From Desulfobacterium sp. (GTDB taxonomy: Bacteria > Desulfobacterota > Desulfobacteria > Desulfobacterales > Desulfobacteraceae), in NCBI GenBank assembly GCA_030145245.1, contig JAQYWC010000005.1, forward strand, positions 1-64,000: a DNA stretch of 64,000 nucleotides, given 5' to 3'. Shown here piece after piece: positions 63,697 through 64,000 of the stretch (the stretch's first letter is position 1; each line of letters starts with the position of its first letter). The notes under the pieces were generated by a model. The model worked only from the letters and a program-made list of their open reading frames with translations. It was not told the origin of the DNA and made no database searches. Both the position numbers and the translations under genes were made by a program.

Positions 63697-64000
63697 ATGG
63701 GTAAGACACTGATCAGATGCAACTGTATCGAGCAGCACATATGCCAGGAAAACAATGCCATCTATATGAACAACACCATGATCCTGACCTCTGAAGCCAA
63801 AGATTATCTCAGGAACAAGGGGATCGCCATTGTTTACGGGGAAAAACCGGCAGCCCCGGCTGTTGCCCCGGCCCAGCCCGCGGAAGCTGCAACACCCGCC
63901 CCGGCTCTTGAGCAGGGAGACCTTGAGCGGATCATGGCAACCGTGATCACCATCCTCAGGGACGAGTACCAGATAACAGATACAAATACACTGAGTGATC
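63697..64000 (+). CDS. BMC-associated protein, partial (runs off right edge)
   Basis: MGKTLIRCNCIEQHICQENNAIYMNNTMILTSEAKDYLRNKGIAIVYGE, Ala/Pro linker, then amphipathic helix LEQGDLERIMATVITILRDEYQ; open to the window end. Confidence 0.7.
   Translation, partial: MGKTLIRCNCIEQHICQENNAIYMNNTMILTSEAKDYLRNKGIAIVYGEKPAAPAVAPAQPAEAATPAPALEQGDLERIMATVITILRDEYQITDTNTLSD

Overview
64 kb chromosomal window. Gene content (double-layer TamA/TamB export, HgdB-type activases, ETF/Fe-S electron transfer, SNF transporters) suggests a sulfate-reducing, Desulfobacteraceae-like deltaproteobacterium; the taxonomy is inference. Main blocks: (a) 1-4.65 kb, minus: an RHS/DUF6531 protein with a transglutaminase-like N-terminus (runs off the left edge), coupled to an Ig/toroid-repeat protein whose 5' end appears frameshifted inside a dockerin-like repeat. 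(b) 4.9-10.7 kb: TamB/TamA-like pair. (c) 11.9-16.4 kb, minus: ATP-grasp/M20 fusion, gamma-glutamyltranspeptidase, N-formylglutamate amidohydrolase-like operon. (d) 17.5-26.6 kb, plus: a translationally coupled operon encoding a FadR-type regulator, GMC oxidoreductase, an orphan 480-aa helical protein, two different HgdB/BcrB-like subunits, two ATP-dependent activases, a CODH/ACS-beta-related protein and a CooC-type ATPase. This is the best candidate for an undescribed redox system. (e) 26.6-33.6 kb: assorted genes, a RhuM pseudogene, tmRNA, smpB, ptsI, ptsH. (f) 33.8-51.3 kb: two SNF transporters, two paralogous GntR/UTRA regulators, a dimethylglycine-dehydrogenase-like flavoenzyme, APH-type kinase, EamA transporter, MttB-like methyltransferase, HAD phosphatase, and an etfB-etfA-Fe-S oxidoreductase operon. 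(g) 51.4-64 kb: an ethanolamine-type bacterial microcompartment locus. An identical palindromic 16-mer (GTATAGAACTCTATAC) lies upstream of both the DMGDH/MttB operon and the BMC operon, with a related site before etfB. This suggests one regulon joining N-demethylation to ethanolamine degradation in a microcompartment. All family assignments were made by eye from the translations; no searches were run.
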